Made by a program: the position numbers and the translations under genes. Below the pieces are notes generated by a model. That model was not told where the DNA came from and did not search any database. It saw only the letters and a program-made list of their open reading frames with translations. Shown here piece after piece: positions 11,991 to 23,569 of a stretch of 64,000 nucleotides of DNA. The stretch spans positions 8,833,035 to 8,897,034 of the forward strand of contig NC_084471.1 in NCBI RefSeq assembly GCF_027409185.1, in the 5' to 3' direction. The DNA is from Cynocephalus volans. Taxonomy: Eukaryota > Chordata > Mammalia > Dermoptera > Cynocephalidae. Each line of letters begins with the position of its first letter. The stretch's first letter is position 1.

Positions 11991-13612
11991 CTTTAGATTC
12001 TTTGGCCAGGTCCAGCGTGGCAGCCTCTGTTGTAGCATGGTCCAGGGCAGGGCTTGTGCTTCTGCTTGGCATCAGTGAGTAGGTAGCAATGTCTGATGTG
12101 GTCAGGTTATTGACACTGTCCAGTGTGGTCCCAATGGCTGAGTCTGGGGTGACTGGCACACCTGAACCCATGGCTGTGCCCAGCCTGCTTGTGTCCAAAG
12201 CAAGAGGATCCATAGTAGTGCCCAGCTTGGCTGTATTTGCTCTAGCCAAAGTCAAAACTGTGCCCAACCTGTTTGTGCCCAATGTAGCTATGGTTGTGTC
12301 CAGCTTCATTGGATCTAGTGTTGCCAAATCCATGGCTGTGCCCCCTGTGGTCATATCTGGCTTGGCTGTAACTGTTGTAACCATAGCTTTGCCCAGCTTG
12401 TCTGGGTTTGAGGTTATCAGATCCATGACTACGCCCTGCTTGGTTGCCCCTACTGTGGTCAAATTCATAGCAGTGCCTGTTGGAGCCACGTTCATGGCTT
12501 TGCCTGACTTGGCTGTGCCAGCTGTAGACAAGTCCATGACTGTATCCACCTTGGTATTCAGAGTGGGGAACTCTGTGCCTGTGTCCCATCTGGATGTGTT
12601 TTGTGTGGCCAGATTGATAGCCAAGCTAGGTCTGTTTTTGGCCATTGTCACTAAGTGTCTGGCTATGTCTGGCCTTGTGTCCACAGAAGACAAATTCATA
12701 ACAGGGGTGGCCCTTTGGAGACGCAGCCGGGATCTGGGGATACCCCTGGGCCGGGACTTGCTTCTTCCTGGAGAAGCTCTGGTAGGCATGTGGGCGGTCA
12801 TGGGTACAGGGTGCCCCTGACCCACTGGGCCTGGCCCAGCAAGGCTTGATGAACCCTTGGCTAACCGGGATTGGAAAGGTAAGGCCAGGTATGAACTCAC
12901 CAGAGGCTTCTCCACTATGGACATCTTGCTGGGTTTGGTCAGACCTGGGTTCTCTGGGCCTTTGGAGTGGACCCGGCCCCCTGGCACTAGGGTCATGGGT
13001 GGTGAGCCTGGAGAGGACAGCCTCCCTTCTCTGTGGATGGCAGACTCCCTGCCTGGGGTGGGCAACTCTTTCCAGTGAGAAAGTAGAGGGTCCAGAGGCC
13101 GTGCTTGGCTGTTCTGACGGAGTGTTAAGGAGATGGAGCTGAGCTTCCTGGGCACAAGGCTGTTGGCAGGCAGGGGGTTCAGGGCAGCTCCTGGGGCAAT
13201 GCCAGTCTCCTGTGGGGGCTCACTCTGGGCTCTGGCTCCAAGGCCCAATCGGCTGGAAGTCTGTGGAATATGGCTTTGGGGAAAGGCATCCAGATGGATA
13301 GTCTTCCTGAGGACAGGAACGAGGGGGGACACCCCTCCAGAGAGCCTTGCTGGGTGGGTAGGGCGCCCCAGCATGTGGCTGCGGGAGAAGGAAGTTCCAG
13401 AGCCTGGGGCTCTGTGTGGCTGCATCTCTGGAGGAAGAGGAGCAAAGTCATGGTCCATCCAGGCCTTTCGTCTTTCCTTGAGGCAATCAACAGAGAAGGA
13501 GCCAGGCAAGGTGCTCAGCCTGGAGGTCTCAACCCCCTCTCCTGACCAGCACTGGCACTGCCAGGTCTGAAGGGACCTTGTTTGGGGGACTGTCAAGTCC
13601 TTAGTGGACTTT
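11991..13612 (-). CDS. SEPTIN3: Candidate large alternative 5' coding exon of SEPTIN3
   Basis: The minus strand is open from just after a stop near 13613 down to a strong donor (AAAG|GTACAT) at 11991/11990, about 540 codons. The donor leaves a single G, the same phase and the same AAA-G ending as the Met-Ser-Lys first exon. Splicing to the SEPTIN3 exon at 5284 therefore reads ...AKESK-GLPETRTDAAMSEL in frame. The first in-frame ATG is at 13458 (MDHDFAPLPP), giving about 489 added residues; an upstream exon could supply another start. The translation is Pro/Ser/Thr/Gly-rich and predicted disordered. It has a basic stretch (RSKSRPRGIPRSRLRLQR), then a degenerate repeat array before the donor. 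SEPTIN9 is known to use long N-terminal extensions, which makes this plausible. Coding status and splicing are inferred, and no homologous domain is recognised. Confidence 0.72.
12100..12710 (-). repeat. Degenerate coding repeat array in the SEPTIN3 alternative exon
   Basis: The translation of this part repeats a unit of roughly 17-25 residues, approximated by MDLxTxxTxKLGxAM. Recognisable units include MDLSTAGTAKSGKAM, MDLITSNPDKLGKAM, MDLATLDPMKLDTTI and MDPLALDTSRLGTAM. Units are diverged and uneven in length, so this is an old internal duplication rather than a young satellite. The reading frame stays open across all units. Confidence 0.7.
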
Positions 13613-15006
13613 TGCTATAGTCCTCCTACAGCTCCTACCTGATGCAGACCTACACACCTCACACACACACCCAGCAGCTACCGCGCAGGGAGACGTGGGC
13701 ACATCCAAAGCAAACAGGCTGCCTCTGGCAGGAGTGAGCTCAGGGGTGGGGTTTACCTCTCTCTTTGCCTGGGCCTGGGTGTGGCTACTCTCTGTGGACC
13801 ACTCCGTGGAGGTCACATACACCGTTCAGGGACCCCGGAGGAGAGCAGTGGTTACTGGAGACCTATCTGCCTCCGTCTTCCAGAAGGAGCCAAAGGGCTC
13901 TGGGTTCCCACCTACAGCAGCCAAAACAGGAGTTCAAGTGTCCAGGTTCAAGACTGAGGATGACCAATTTGGCTTGAGAACAGGGTCTGGATCTGGGGCT
14001 CCTGCCCAGGACCAGTAAAGAGCCCAATGCTGGGCTGGCCTCATGCTGGAGCCAGGATCAGAGCCAGGGCTGGAGAAGGTGAAGCTGGAAGTGGGGAAGG
14101 GATGAGTGTTTACAGGAGGCTTCTCCAGTGAACAAGTCACAGCCCCTGCCCTTGGAGAGCCGCCATCGCTGGGGTGCCAGGCGAGGGAGCAGGCAGGGCT
14201 ATGCAAGGGTAAGCATTAGGGGTAAGCTTAGTTCAGTCTCCAGTATCAAAGGAGGCAGACTGGGCCTGGGGTTGGGCAGTTCATACAGAAGGCCCAGAGG
14301 TGAGAATGTGTGGCATATTTCTGAAAATCCAATATGGGGCTCCTACGTTGCATCTAGAAGTGGGGGGGAGACAGGCTGCAGGTGAGCTGCGGTCCAGACC
14401 AGGCTACAGTGATACTCAGGCCTTGGAAGATGACCTAGTCAGATCTGCAGGTGGGAATGGTCACTCAGGAAGTGTGACAGAGTGATCAGAGGGGAACAGA
14501 ATTGAGGCAAGGAGCCCCATGGGGACGTAGTGAAATGCTCAGTGGGCTGTGGAGGTGGCCAGGGCAGGGCTGGAGAAGTTACCCAGCACAGGGGTAGAAG
14601 CAACTGGACTGCCCAGAGGTGGGAGTGGAAGAGGAGAGGGGGTACTGAGGGTAATGCTCAGGACTCTGGCTGTTGGTCTGGGTAGATGGGCTGTTCCCTA
14701 AGGTGGGCTCCAGGGCCCCCAGATAGCCAGCTGGTACCCACTCTGAGCTCCATATAACTCACTCTGCCACAGAGTTGTCCCAGTTGCTTTCAATACAGCA
14801 GGCTGGGACATGCTGCTGAGGGGCCAGGCCAGGGCTGGCAGGAGGGGTTAGTTCCAAATGTAAGGGGCTCATGTGGGAGTGGAGAGATCTTATAGCCAGG
14901 TCCCTAAGTTCTGAGGCAGAGACAGGGAGGGCAGGACACCGGAGGGGTCTCCATCATCCCTCACAATGGTACTCCCAGCCCCTCATCTCTTTCCAGCCAT
15001 GTTTCA

Positions 15007-15195
15007 GGGTACTTCAAAAAGTTCATGGAGGTGGCTGGCCAGTTAGCTCAGTTGGTTAGAGCACGGTGTTGTAACAGCAAGGTCAAAGGTTTGGATCCTC
15101 ATACCAGCCAGCCCCCCCCCCAAAAAAAAAAATTGTGGAAAAATAGGATTAGAAGATAATATGAATCTTTCCATGAACTTTTTGAAGTTCCCTCA
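15007..15195. mobile_element. Palindromic mariner-type MITE with SINE insert
   Basis: Starts GGTACTTCAAAAAGTTCATGG and ends CCATGAACTTTTTGAAGTTC. A tRNA-type SINE occupies 15029-15132. Confidence 0.75.
15029..15132 (+). mobile_element. tRNA-Ile-derived SINE (CYN-like), monomer
   Basis: Carries a tRNA-like A box (TTAGCTCAGTTGGTTAGAGC) and B box (AGGTTTGGATCC), then C-rich and A-rich tails. It is inserted into a palindromic mariner-type MITE. Confidence 0.8.
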
Positions 15196-16337
15196 TACTT
15201 GTACTTGGGCCAGCTTCCATCCCCTCCCCACTTGGCATATCCCTGCAGCCCTGCTCTCTTGCCCACTTATTCACAACCACATACACCTGGGCACACACGT
15301 GTTTACTCTGCACTTAACCACAAACATCCACCCACCCACACACACACACAGCATGCCAGAGGACAGGATTTGAGATCTGTTTGTCCTAACGTCACCAGAT
15401 CCCCATCCCCTCGCTAAGCCCCACCCTCACCCCCCATGGATCACTTCATCCTATTCCCCCCCCCCCCACAGACCCACGAATACCCACCTGTCTTGACCAG
15501 GGAACAAGAAGGATCTGGGGGTCCTCAGTCTGGGAAGCTGGGGCAAGTGCAGGCCCCTCACCGCCTCTGTGCCCAGAGTCTGGCCATGGTGACCAGCTGA
15601 GGGGCTTTATCCCTCTGGTTCCCTCCTGGGCTTCTACTCAGCCTCCACGCCACAGTCCCCATGCCTAGGGCTTAGCCCTCTCCTGACCTGTCCCATCAGC
15701 TACATCCCCAGCAGCTGGGCTTGGCTCTGGGGCAGGGAGGGGCTGGCTTTTCAGGAGTAGGCGTCAGTGAATGGCTGCTCTGAGCCTCTGGAATCCTAAA
15801 GGGCCATGGGAGGCTCGTAATGGCTAGGCTGGGCTGCCCTAGACTCAAGGCCACCTGGGGGATGGAACCCTGCTGCCTGCCTTCCCCAAATCTGCTCTGT
15901 CTCCCACAGACCCATGGAAAGATGTCCCCAGTAAGAATGGGGATACTCCAAATATGGCCTCATCTGGTGGTCCCAGCACCAGGCTCACTCCTGCTTTCCT
16001 TTTGCATCCCCTATGTCCTGTTTAGTTCTGCGACCCCCAGGCCATTTTGCCCACCCACCTGAGGTCCTCTTCAAGCGAGAGGGAGTTCCTGGAAGCTGGA
16101 GTTTGGGTCTGTCCCCTTCAACAACTATTCCCTGAGCCCCAGCTCACTCTAGCGGACCCTCTACTAAGACCCTGTGGGTGTGAAAATGACCTAGCCCTGG
16201 GTCTGCCCTTGAGGAGACCCACAAAGCTACCAACCTGGCTCTGGCAGTGTGGGCTCTCAGTAGACCCTGGCCCTTGGGCTAGGACAGGTGCCTTCTTCTT
16301 CATTCCCACTGCCCCTGGGTTGCCTCTGTCATAGCAA

Positions 16338-16480
16338 TGGTAATAATGATGATGGTGATAATAGCTACCATTTACTGAGCACTTACTATGTGCCACGCAC
16401 CATGCCAGGGCTGGGAGGAACTCAGTCTGCTCAGGGAGATGTGTTTGTAAACAGATCTTACAGTAATTATCACATAGCAG
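16338..16480 (-). mobile_element. MIR SINE fragment
   Basis: ATAGCTACCATTTACTGAGC and ACTTACTATGTGCCACGCAC are the reverse of the MIR 3' end. Confidence 0.6.
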
Positions 16481-17023
16481 TGATGTAGACGTCCTCTGAG
16501 CACTCACCTGGAGCCAGGAACAAAGCTAAGCATTCTCCTGGCATCTCCTTTAATCTTTGCTTTGTCACCTGCTTTTTGATGTTGAGAACATTGCAGATCA
16601 CACAATGCTGGGTGGTCTGGTCTATTTTCCTGTGCATCGCCCTCTTTAGTGAGTGAGCTTCTGGAGCCTCACTGGCCAGTAGAACTTTCTGTGACAGTGG
16701 AAATGTTCTATATCTGTGCTGTCCAAGACAATAGCCACAAAAGGCTACTAAGCACTGAAAATGTGGCTCCAGTGACCAGAGAACCAAATTTTTTATTTTA
16801 TTTAATTTTAATTTGTGGCTATTATACCGGACAATTCTGAAGGACCTAAATTTTATTCTTCCCTGGGTCCCGGGGTCTGGCAAGAATCAACCTCAGTAAG
16901 TTTCTATAGAATGAATGAATGAATGAAATGATTGAATGGTGAATATGTGGGCCTAGGACCCTCCCCTCTTCTTATCCATTCTCTCCCCTTCCAGCTTTAG
17001 GTTTTCAAACTTGGCTGTGTTCT

Positions 17024-17039
17024 GGTTACCACGGCAACC
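17024..17039. promoter_or_regulatory. Near-palindromic X-box (RFX-type site)
   Basis: GGTTACCACGGCAACC matches the RFX X-box consensus GTTRCCNNGGYAAC. It lies in the otherwise gene-free sequence between the SEPTIN3 alternative exon and SMIM45. Confidence 0.45.
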
Positions 17040-17814
17040 TGCTGGAAGTCCCAATGGATGGGGGAGGGGAGCTGTCTGGAGTCCTTCCCCCTTCTCTCCT
17101 TGCCTTGAGGCCCGAGGACCAGCCCAATTTGAGGAAGTATCTGGGAGAGGAAATGGCACAGTTCTGCCTGAACAAATTGGGACAGGAGTTGGTGGTCCCA
17201 GAGACCCTGAGTCCCCCACTGAATTACATTGTCTCTGTGAGATAAAGCAGCCCTGGGCTAAAGTCGGGGGCCCTGGGTTCTCTCCCCACTCCATCCAACA
17301 ACTCACTATGCAACTTCTATCAGATCACTTGCCCCTCTGTGCCCTAGTTGTCTTTTCAAACGGAGATCAGATGCCCTCATGTGGCCTGGCTTGAAGATCT
17401 GAATTCCTCCCTCTCTCCCTACCAGGCTGTTAGAGCCTTAAGAGCAAGCCCTGAGGCTTGTTCATCTGTGCATTCCTCCTGCCTATCTGCCCCTGCTCTC
17501 TCCTCCAGTGTTGGGGGCTTAGACGACGCTGCTTGCCCAGTAATTACAGGCCTGGGTTCAGCTGCCCTCTAGTGGCCCAAAGTGACAATGACCTCCTTGT
17601 GTCTGTACACATCCTTCTTTCCCACCAAAGGCTGATAGGCCTGGAAGTGGCCTAAGGGGACAGAGACCTCCACTCAAGCACACAATCATTCTGGTGGCCT
17701 CACAGACAAGTAGCATAGGCTCTGGAATCACTCAAACCTGGGTTTGTTACAGCTGTGTGATTTTCAAACAAGTCACAATCTCTCTGAGATTGTAAAATTC
17801 AAAGTGTATCAATC

Positions 17815-18195
17815 AGGATGGGTTAAGTTATGCTGCAGTAACAAACCATTCCAAAATCCCAGTAGCTTATAACAGCAAAGGCTGATTCTCATTCATGTTT
17901 GTGTCCACCATAATTTGGGTCAGCTAAGACTGCTCCATGTCACCTTCACTCTAGCTGATGGAGCAGCCACCTTCTAGATGGCTTCTAGCATTGCTAGTTA
18001 TTATGGCAGAAGGAAGGAGAGTGCTGAATCGTGGACTAGCTATTAAATGCTTTGGCCTGTACTCACTTCTAATTACAACTATTGGCCAGATCTAGTCATC
18101 TGGCCCCACCCATCACAAGGAGGCAGGGAAGTATAATCCTACAGTGTGCTGAGAGCTGGAGAGCCAGAGATATTTGGTGATCGGCACTGAGGACT
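17815..18195. mobile_element. Ancient interspersed repeat, probably LTR-like, family unresolved
   Basis: Runs from TATCAATCAGGATGGGTTAA to AGAGATATTTGGTGATCGGC. I recognise it as a common mammalian repeat but cannot fix the family. It is a decayed fossil. Confidence 0.4.
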
Positions 18196-19164
18196 CATTC
18201 GCATAGTTGCTATAAGAATGCAATGAGAAGTTGCTAGAGCAGGAGCAGTTGTGCAATGAGCTCAGTCCATGTTAGCCTTAACACTGTTGCCTTGGAATTC
18301 CAATTTCCTTTTTTATTTACCCTGTGTGATTTCCTCTGACTTCAACATCAGTTCCAACTGTTTACAGCTGCAGAAACAGGAAAATGGACTTGGCAAGGTT
18401 CACACAGCGAATCAGTAGCCGGACACCCAGGTCTCCAGGCTCCAAATTCTGAGCCCCTCCCATCTTGTGGGGGAGGAAAGAAACGTGCCTACCCGGGGTT
18501 CTCTGTCAAGGTTGTTGACTGAGATTATGACAGTCTTCTGAGGGTGCCTGCAGCCTCTGCCCTTCTCCCATAGATGGTCTCTCAGCCTTCCTGAGCCCTT
18601 TCTGCTCAGGCAGAGTGGGGAGCTGAGCGGGTGGAACAATGAATAGCCTGTGCCGCCTCCGGGGCTGGAGTCCGAACATTGCAGCCATTCCTACGCAGGG
18701 ACCCTGCACATTCCCGCCTTCTGTCCTCCTGTTCTGGGCCAAGCCCTGACACACTTGCCCTTCCCTATCCTGACAGCTCCCAGATGGTGTGAAAGTTCCC
18801 AGGGCTCTGCAAAATCTCCCAAAGCATTTTAAAAACCTGTACACAGCCCAACCCCCAGGAATCCTCTAAGCCTCTCTAAAATCTTGGTCTCTAAGTGGAC
18901 AGGCAGCCCCTGGCAAGACTTCCAAAGAGGCTGATCCATTCATCCACAAGCAAGCTTTCAAGGAGGCCCTGCCCAGTGCCAGGCAGGCTGCGGTCCAAGA
19001 TGAGAAGATGCAGTCACTGTTCTCCAATGACATGTGAACAAAATCACAACACAAGATTAGGGATGTAATGGGGAAAGCTGCTGGTGGGTCAGGGAGGGCT
19101 TCCTGGAGGAGGTGGCATCTGGAAGGTCATCAGGTTCTTTCCCTGGGTCTAAGCCTTACATGAA

Positions 19165-19600
19165 AAGGTACTTTCTGATTGTTCAGTCTCCCCTCCCACC
19201 ACTTAGTCACTGGCATTCTGTGTTTCAACCACATGACACCACTGACAGTTCTCAGAAAGGACTGGGTTCCTTCTGGCCTCCATGGCTTTGCACTTGCAGG
19301 CTCCTCTTCCCTTTACTGGAACACTCTTATTCAGCCTTCAAAATGCAGCTTAATAGTCATGTCCTCCAGTAGGACTCTGTGATGACCCCTTCCTTGGGAG
19401 CTAGGCACTTTGTTCATTCTGTTTTCAGTTTCCCACACATACTTCTCTTGCTGCAATTACAGTTCTGTAATTTGTCTGTTCACACATCTGTGTGCCCCTC
19501 CAGTTTGTGAGCTCTTTTGATTCAGGCACTACATCTTTGTCTTTTCGTTTTTAGTGCCAGGCCTAGTGCGGGGGTAGAGCAGGTTCTTGACATGCCTCTA
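19165..19600 (+). mobile_element. L2 LINE 3' fragment
   Basis: L2-like, with TTTACTGGAACACTCTTATT, TGTGAGCTCTTTTGATTCAG and TTTTTAGTGCCAGGCCTAG. Confidence 0.65.
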
Positions 19601-22600
19601 TGGAGTTCAAGAGGATAGCTGTGTGATACACAGCGTTTACACAGTGCTTTCTTCCTCACCATCTCCTTTGACATTTGCCACCACCCAGTGAGGCAGGCAG
19701 GGCAGGAGTTATATGAAAATAAACAGGTCTATATGGAGAAGCCAACATGAGCTGAGCACAATGGCAGGCACTGGCAGGGGACATTTATGTAGACTTTAAT
19801 CATTTGTGAATCCCAGTGCCTGGCACACAGAAATAATTGGTGAATTTAGTTGTGCTTCTGAGAGCTCAGGAAACTTGTCCAAGGACATGCAATTAACCAT
19901 TTTATAGGATACTGTTGTCAGGCCCTGACCTCAAGTTGCTCCCAGTCCAGTCCTCTGGCATGCCCTGGCAGATGGAAAAATCCTGCCTCCACGAGCATTG
20001 GCCTGTTTCTGTAGGTTCTGCCATCTGGGTCAACCCCCCCCCACACACACACACTGTGTTGCTTTTAATATCCCATCTTAGACATTTCTTTTTAGTTTTC
20101 ACAACTAAATTGACCAATTATTTCTGTTTGCCAGAAAATTTGTCATTCATGAAGAGTCAATCTCTCCCTTCTATCACATAACAGGAATAAAATGGCCTTT
20201 GTGTTTCCTCTTTCCCTCTGTCTGCCAGGAAACTCAGAGACAAATAATAATAACAGCATTATGGTAGGAGTCAGAGTTAGAGTATTTCCTCCTCGCACCC
20301 ATGTATGTGGCTCCTTCAGCTGAAACCTTTTTGGTTCTTTATGAGAAGAGCAGGTGTAAGTAAACATTTATGTCATAAGCCCTTGGGAGAAGACTGGGAA
20401 AGGATCCAGGTTTGAGAGCAGAAGGCTTGAGTGAATCCCTTATCCTCTCTGAGCCCCAGGCTTCTTGTTGGCAGCGCAGGGTGGGAGGCCCACTACAGCC
20501 CTTGGACCCAGGAAGCTCTTCTGTGAGGAGGACTGGCTGCTTCAAGGCCTCTGGCAGGGTCACAGTCACATCCTGCCTGAGAAGGCTGTGAAGTTCATAA
20601 CCACGAACATGTTCACACTTCAGACCCAGTGTGGCCAGAATTTTTATTTTTAAAGAGGAGTCATAAAAGGAGATTCTAGTGTGAAATCTCCTGACTTGTA
20701 AATGTTGGCAACTAATTTGCATTTTTCCAAAACACTGTGTAGGACAAACCAGACTTGGCTGCAGGACAGACCTAGCCTGAGGCCCTCCCCAGCTCAGCTG
20801 GTCAAGCCCAATCTGCCTCCAAAAGTATCTGTTTGGTGTGGTCAGGCTTGGAGTGGGAACCTTCCTTTTCTCCCCACGACATCCCAAGAGAGCTGCCTTG
20901 TTCTGAGACGACCCAAGCCCAGGCCATGGTGACCAGTCCTGGTGGTCCCTGGTACCAAACTGGACTGTACACAGGACCCTGCCCTCACGTTGGGTCTTTG
21001 GTTTAAAATGGGCACTTGACCTAGGATAAGCCACTGAATCCCTCCCTTGAGATATTTGCACTTGAGGCAGAGCAAGGGACAGGTCACTCCCTCTCCAGTG
21101 GCTGGTGATATAAGTTATAAAACTTGCCAGCAGTCGGCTGCTACATTTTCCGTGATGGGGTTTGGGGGTGGTGACTAATAAGCAGGTGCGCAGAAGCAGG
21201 AATAAGAAGTGGTGAGAGAAAGAAGCCTACAGGGGGTCTGCGTGCCTGGTTCCAGTTGTGTGGAACCCCTGCTACTTTCGAAAGGTCTGGAATACTCCAG
21301 TGTCCCCATGGTACTTTCCCTTCTCATCCGGGAAAGGCCAGTCACATTTCTGTCCCTTGCAATCACCTCTCCTTATGAATGCACATGGCTTCTGCTTGGG
21401 CCCTTTCCAGTCCTGGCTCTGACCAGGCTGGGAAACAGTTTTCTGGTGAACAGAGGCACGGCGCACTGAGCTTCTAGTCCTGGCCTCACACCCTTACTCA
21501 CTTAGGTTAGCATTAAAGCCTTCTCCCCTCCACGGGCTCCTCTTTTAAAAGAAAAATGTCACAAGAAAAGGAACTTGTGAAATCCACAGCCTTATAATGT
21601 AAGAAGTTTACCTCCTTGGGGAAGGGAGCCCAGAATACATTGGAGGTTGGCACAGTGAGAGAAGTCATGGCAGTGTGGGGCTGGCTACCCAGGACTGGTG
21701 TTGGTCACCCCCATTCTTGCGTGGGGTGATCTGGAAGGCATTGGAAGGGCCCCCCCTACAATGAGTCCTTAGAGAGCCCACTCACTTGCCCACTACCTCT
21801 GCCACATCCCACACTCAGAGCCCCAATGCACACGCTTACCAAACTCTGGGGGTTGCTGTCTACCCTACCCGCTCAGACTTCCAGTCCAGAACCCAGGTGG
21901 CAGTTAACCCCTGGGTGACCCTAGGTGGGCCACTTCTCCTCTCCAAGCTTGTTTCCTCCTTTATAAAACAATGTCCTCAATTCCTCCTGTTTATTCATGC
22001 GGCATCCCTTCCTTCCTTAGGTAACAGCTACTATTTACCCCAACTGCTCCCCATCCATGGGGTGAGTAGCGCTGACCTCACCCCTGGCTCTGCAGGTGGG
22101 TGCAAGAGCTGCCTGGCCAATCAGGGCACCCTGTGCCCCAAGCTCATGCACCCTGGGGCCAGTGGGAGTCTACCCCCTGAGCTTCTCCAAGACTAAGACT
22201 TGCTCTCTCCTGAAATGAAGGTGCAGGGTCTGTGTGAGCCTGAGACTGTCAGGGACACCTTACCGTCACATGGGGAGATTCTGCCTGAGAATGAAACCTA
22301 CACACAGGAAAGCAGGATTGAGGGAGACAGAGAGATGGAGTGTCCCGTGACATCTTCAAGCCCTTGGTGCCTGCCAAGCCTGAGTCAGGAACCGAACCCT
22401 TTTATTTCAGCTGTTTTCAGTTTGGTCTCTGCTATGTGTGCCTGGAAGGGTCCTGAGTGGTAGTGAGAAGATGAATCTGGCTGGGCAGCTGCCTGCTGTG
22501 GGAAGGGATGTGGGAAATCTCTGAGAGCTGCAAAATTTTAGCTGGGTGAGAGGTTAGGGTAGTGAAAGCCAGGCTTAGGGTGAGGCCAAGGAGGCCCTAG

Positions 22601-23292
22601 GGCACAGAATTTAAGGAGAAGCTTGAATGTGATTCTCAGGCACCTCTCTGGCCTTACCCTAGCCTAGCTTTACAAAACAGCTCATGCAGTTCCTCATGGT
22701 TTGCCCCAGCCCCATGGAGGGAGAGCAGCCCAGCCCCTCTCTAACTCCCAAGACGGGGCATGTGAAGAGCAAGCTCTGGCCTGGCATCAGGAGATATGGC
22801 CCAAATCTCAGTCCATTGCACTGTGACCTCAGGCAAATCCCCACTAAAATGAAATGGTAGCTGTCGTTTTTTTGTCCCCCTTTAAAGGAGGTGGGCTTTT
22901 TAAGTGGACATACGGCCACCTAACTAAAGGCTGTATTACCCAGCCTCCCTTGCAGTTAGGGGTGCCATGTGACTAAGTACTGACTGGTGGGGAAGTAATG
23001 GGTACAACCACATCGGAGTGTCCCTTCTACCCTCCTTCCACTCTGCTGCTCAGGATGCATACAAGCCATCTGGGATCATGCCAACCAGAGCAACATCCCA
23101 GAAGGGGTGAAGCAACAAGAGAGAAGCAGCCTGGGTGCCTGAACACTGCAGGGAGCCAGCCACCAAAACAGCTCTGGACAACTGCCCTGTGGACTGCAGC
23201 ATGAGAAAGGAGTAAAATTCTATTTGGCTTAAGGCCCTGTTGTTTTGCATCTTGGTGCTTGAATTTATATCCTAACTGCTACTCTTCCCCAT

Positions 23293-23452
23293 GGTTGCCA
23301 GTTAACTTTTTTGGTTGTCCCGGAAGAAGAGGGAGTGAGTGCCACTGGTTTCTAGTGGGTAGAGACCAAGGATGCTAAACATCCTGCACAGCACAGGACA
23401 GCCCCCCACGACCACTGACGCTGTTATTGAGAAACCCTGCTCTACCTTCTCA
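23293..23452 (+). mobile_element. hAT-Charlie MER5A-like element
   Basis: Contains TTTTGGTTGTC-like, TAGTGGGTAGAGACCAAGGA and AGCACAGGACAGCCCCCCAC segments and ends TTGAGAAACCCTG, in MER5A orientation. Confidence 0.7.
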
Positions 23453-23563
23453 GGGTATTCCCCATCCCCCAACTACCATATTTTTGATGAGGACCCAGTG
23501 AGTTGATACACACAAGCCTACTTTCAGGAAAGGAGACAGTCCTGCAAAGATAGCCATGAAGTC

Positions 23564-23569
23564 TTTATT
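23564..23569 (-). terminator. SMIM45: Poly(A) signal AATAAA, SMIM45
   Basis: Canonical AATAAA on the minus strand about 1.0 kb downstream of the SMIM45 stop. Cleavage would be expected near 23545. Confidence 0.55.

Larger units (their letters stand above)
13620..23540. other. Gene-free spacer, SEPTIN3 to SMIM45
   Basis: No recognised coding exon. It holds L2, MIR, a MITE with SINE, an unresolved LTR-like repeat, a MER5A and an X-box. A first exon or promoter for the long SEPTIN3 transcript, if real, should lie here; CAG|GTAGGA near 13640 on the minus strand is a possible donor. Confidence 0.6.

Noticed and set aside
12242-12589. 115-codon frame in another phase of the SEPTIN3 alternative exon
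   Set aside because: A shadow of the repeat array in a different frame; the longer frame that joins SEPTIN3 in phase is preferred.
15333-15352. CRISPR-like or satellite array
   Set aside because: Only short CA/CCCA low-complexity sequence; no spaced repeats anywhere in the window.
20339-21061. 240-codon minus-strand frame
   Set aside because: No recognised domain, no matching splice sites, and it overlaps repeat-like sequence.
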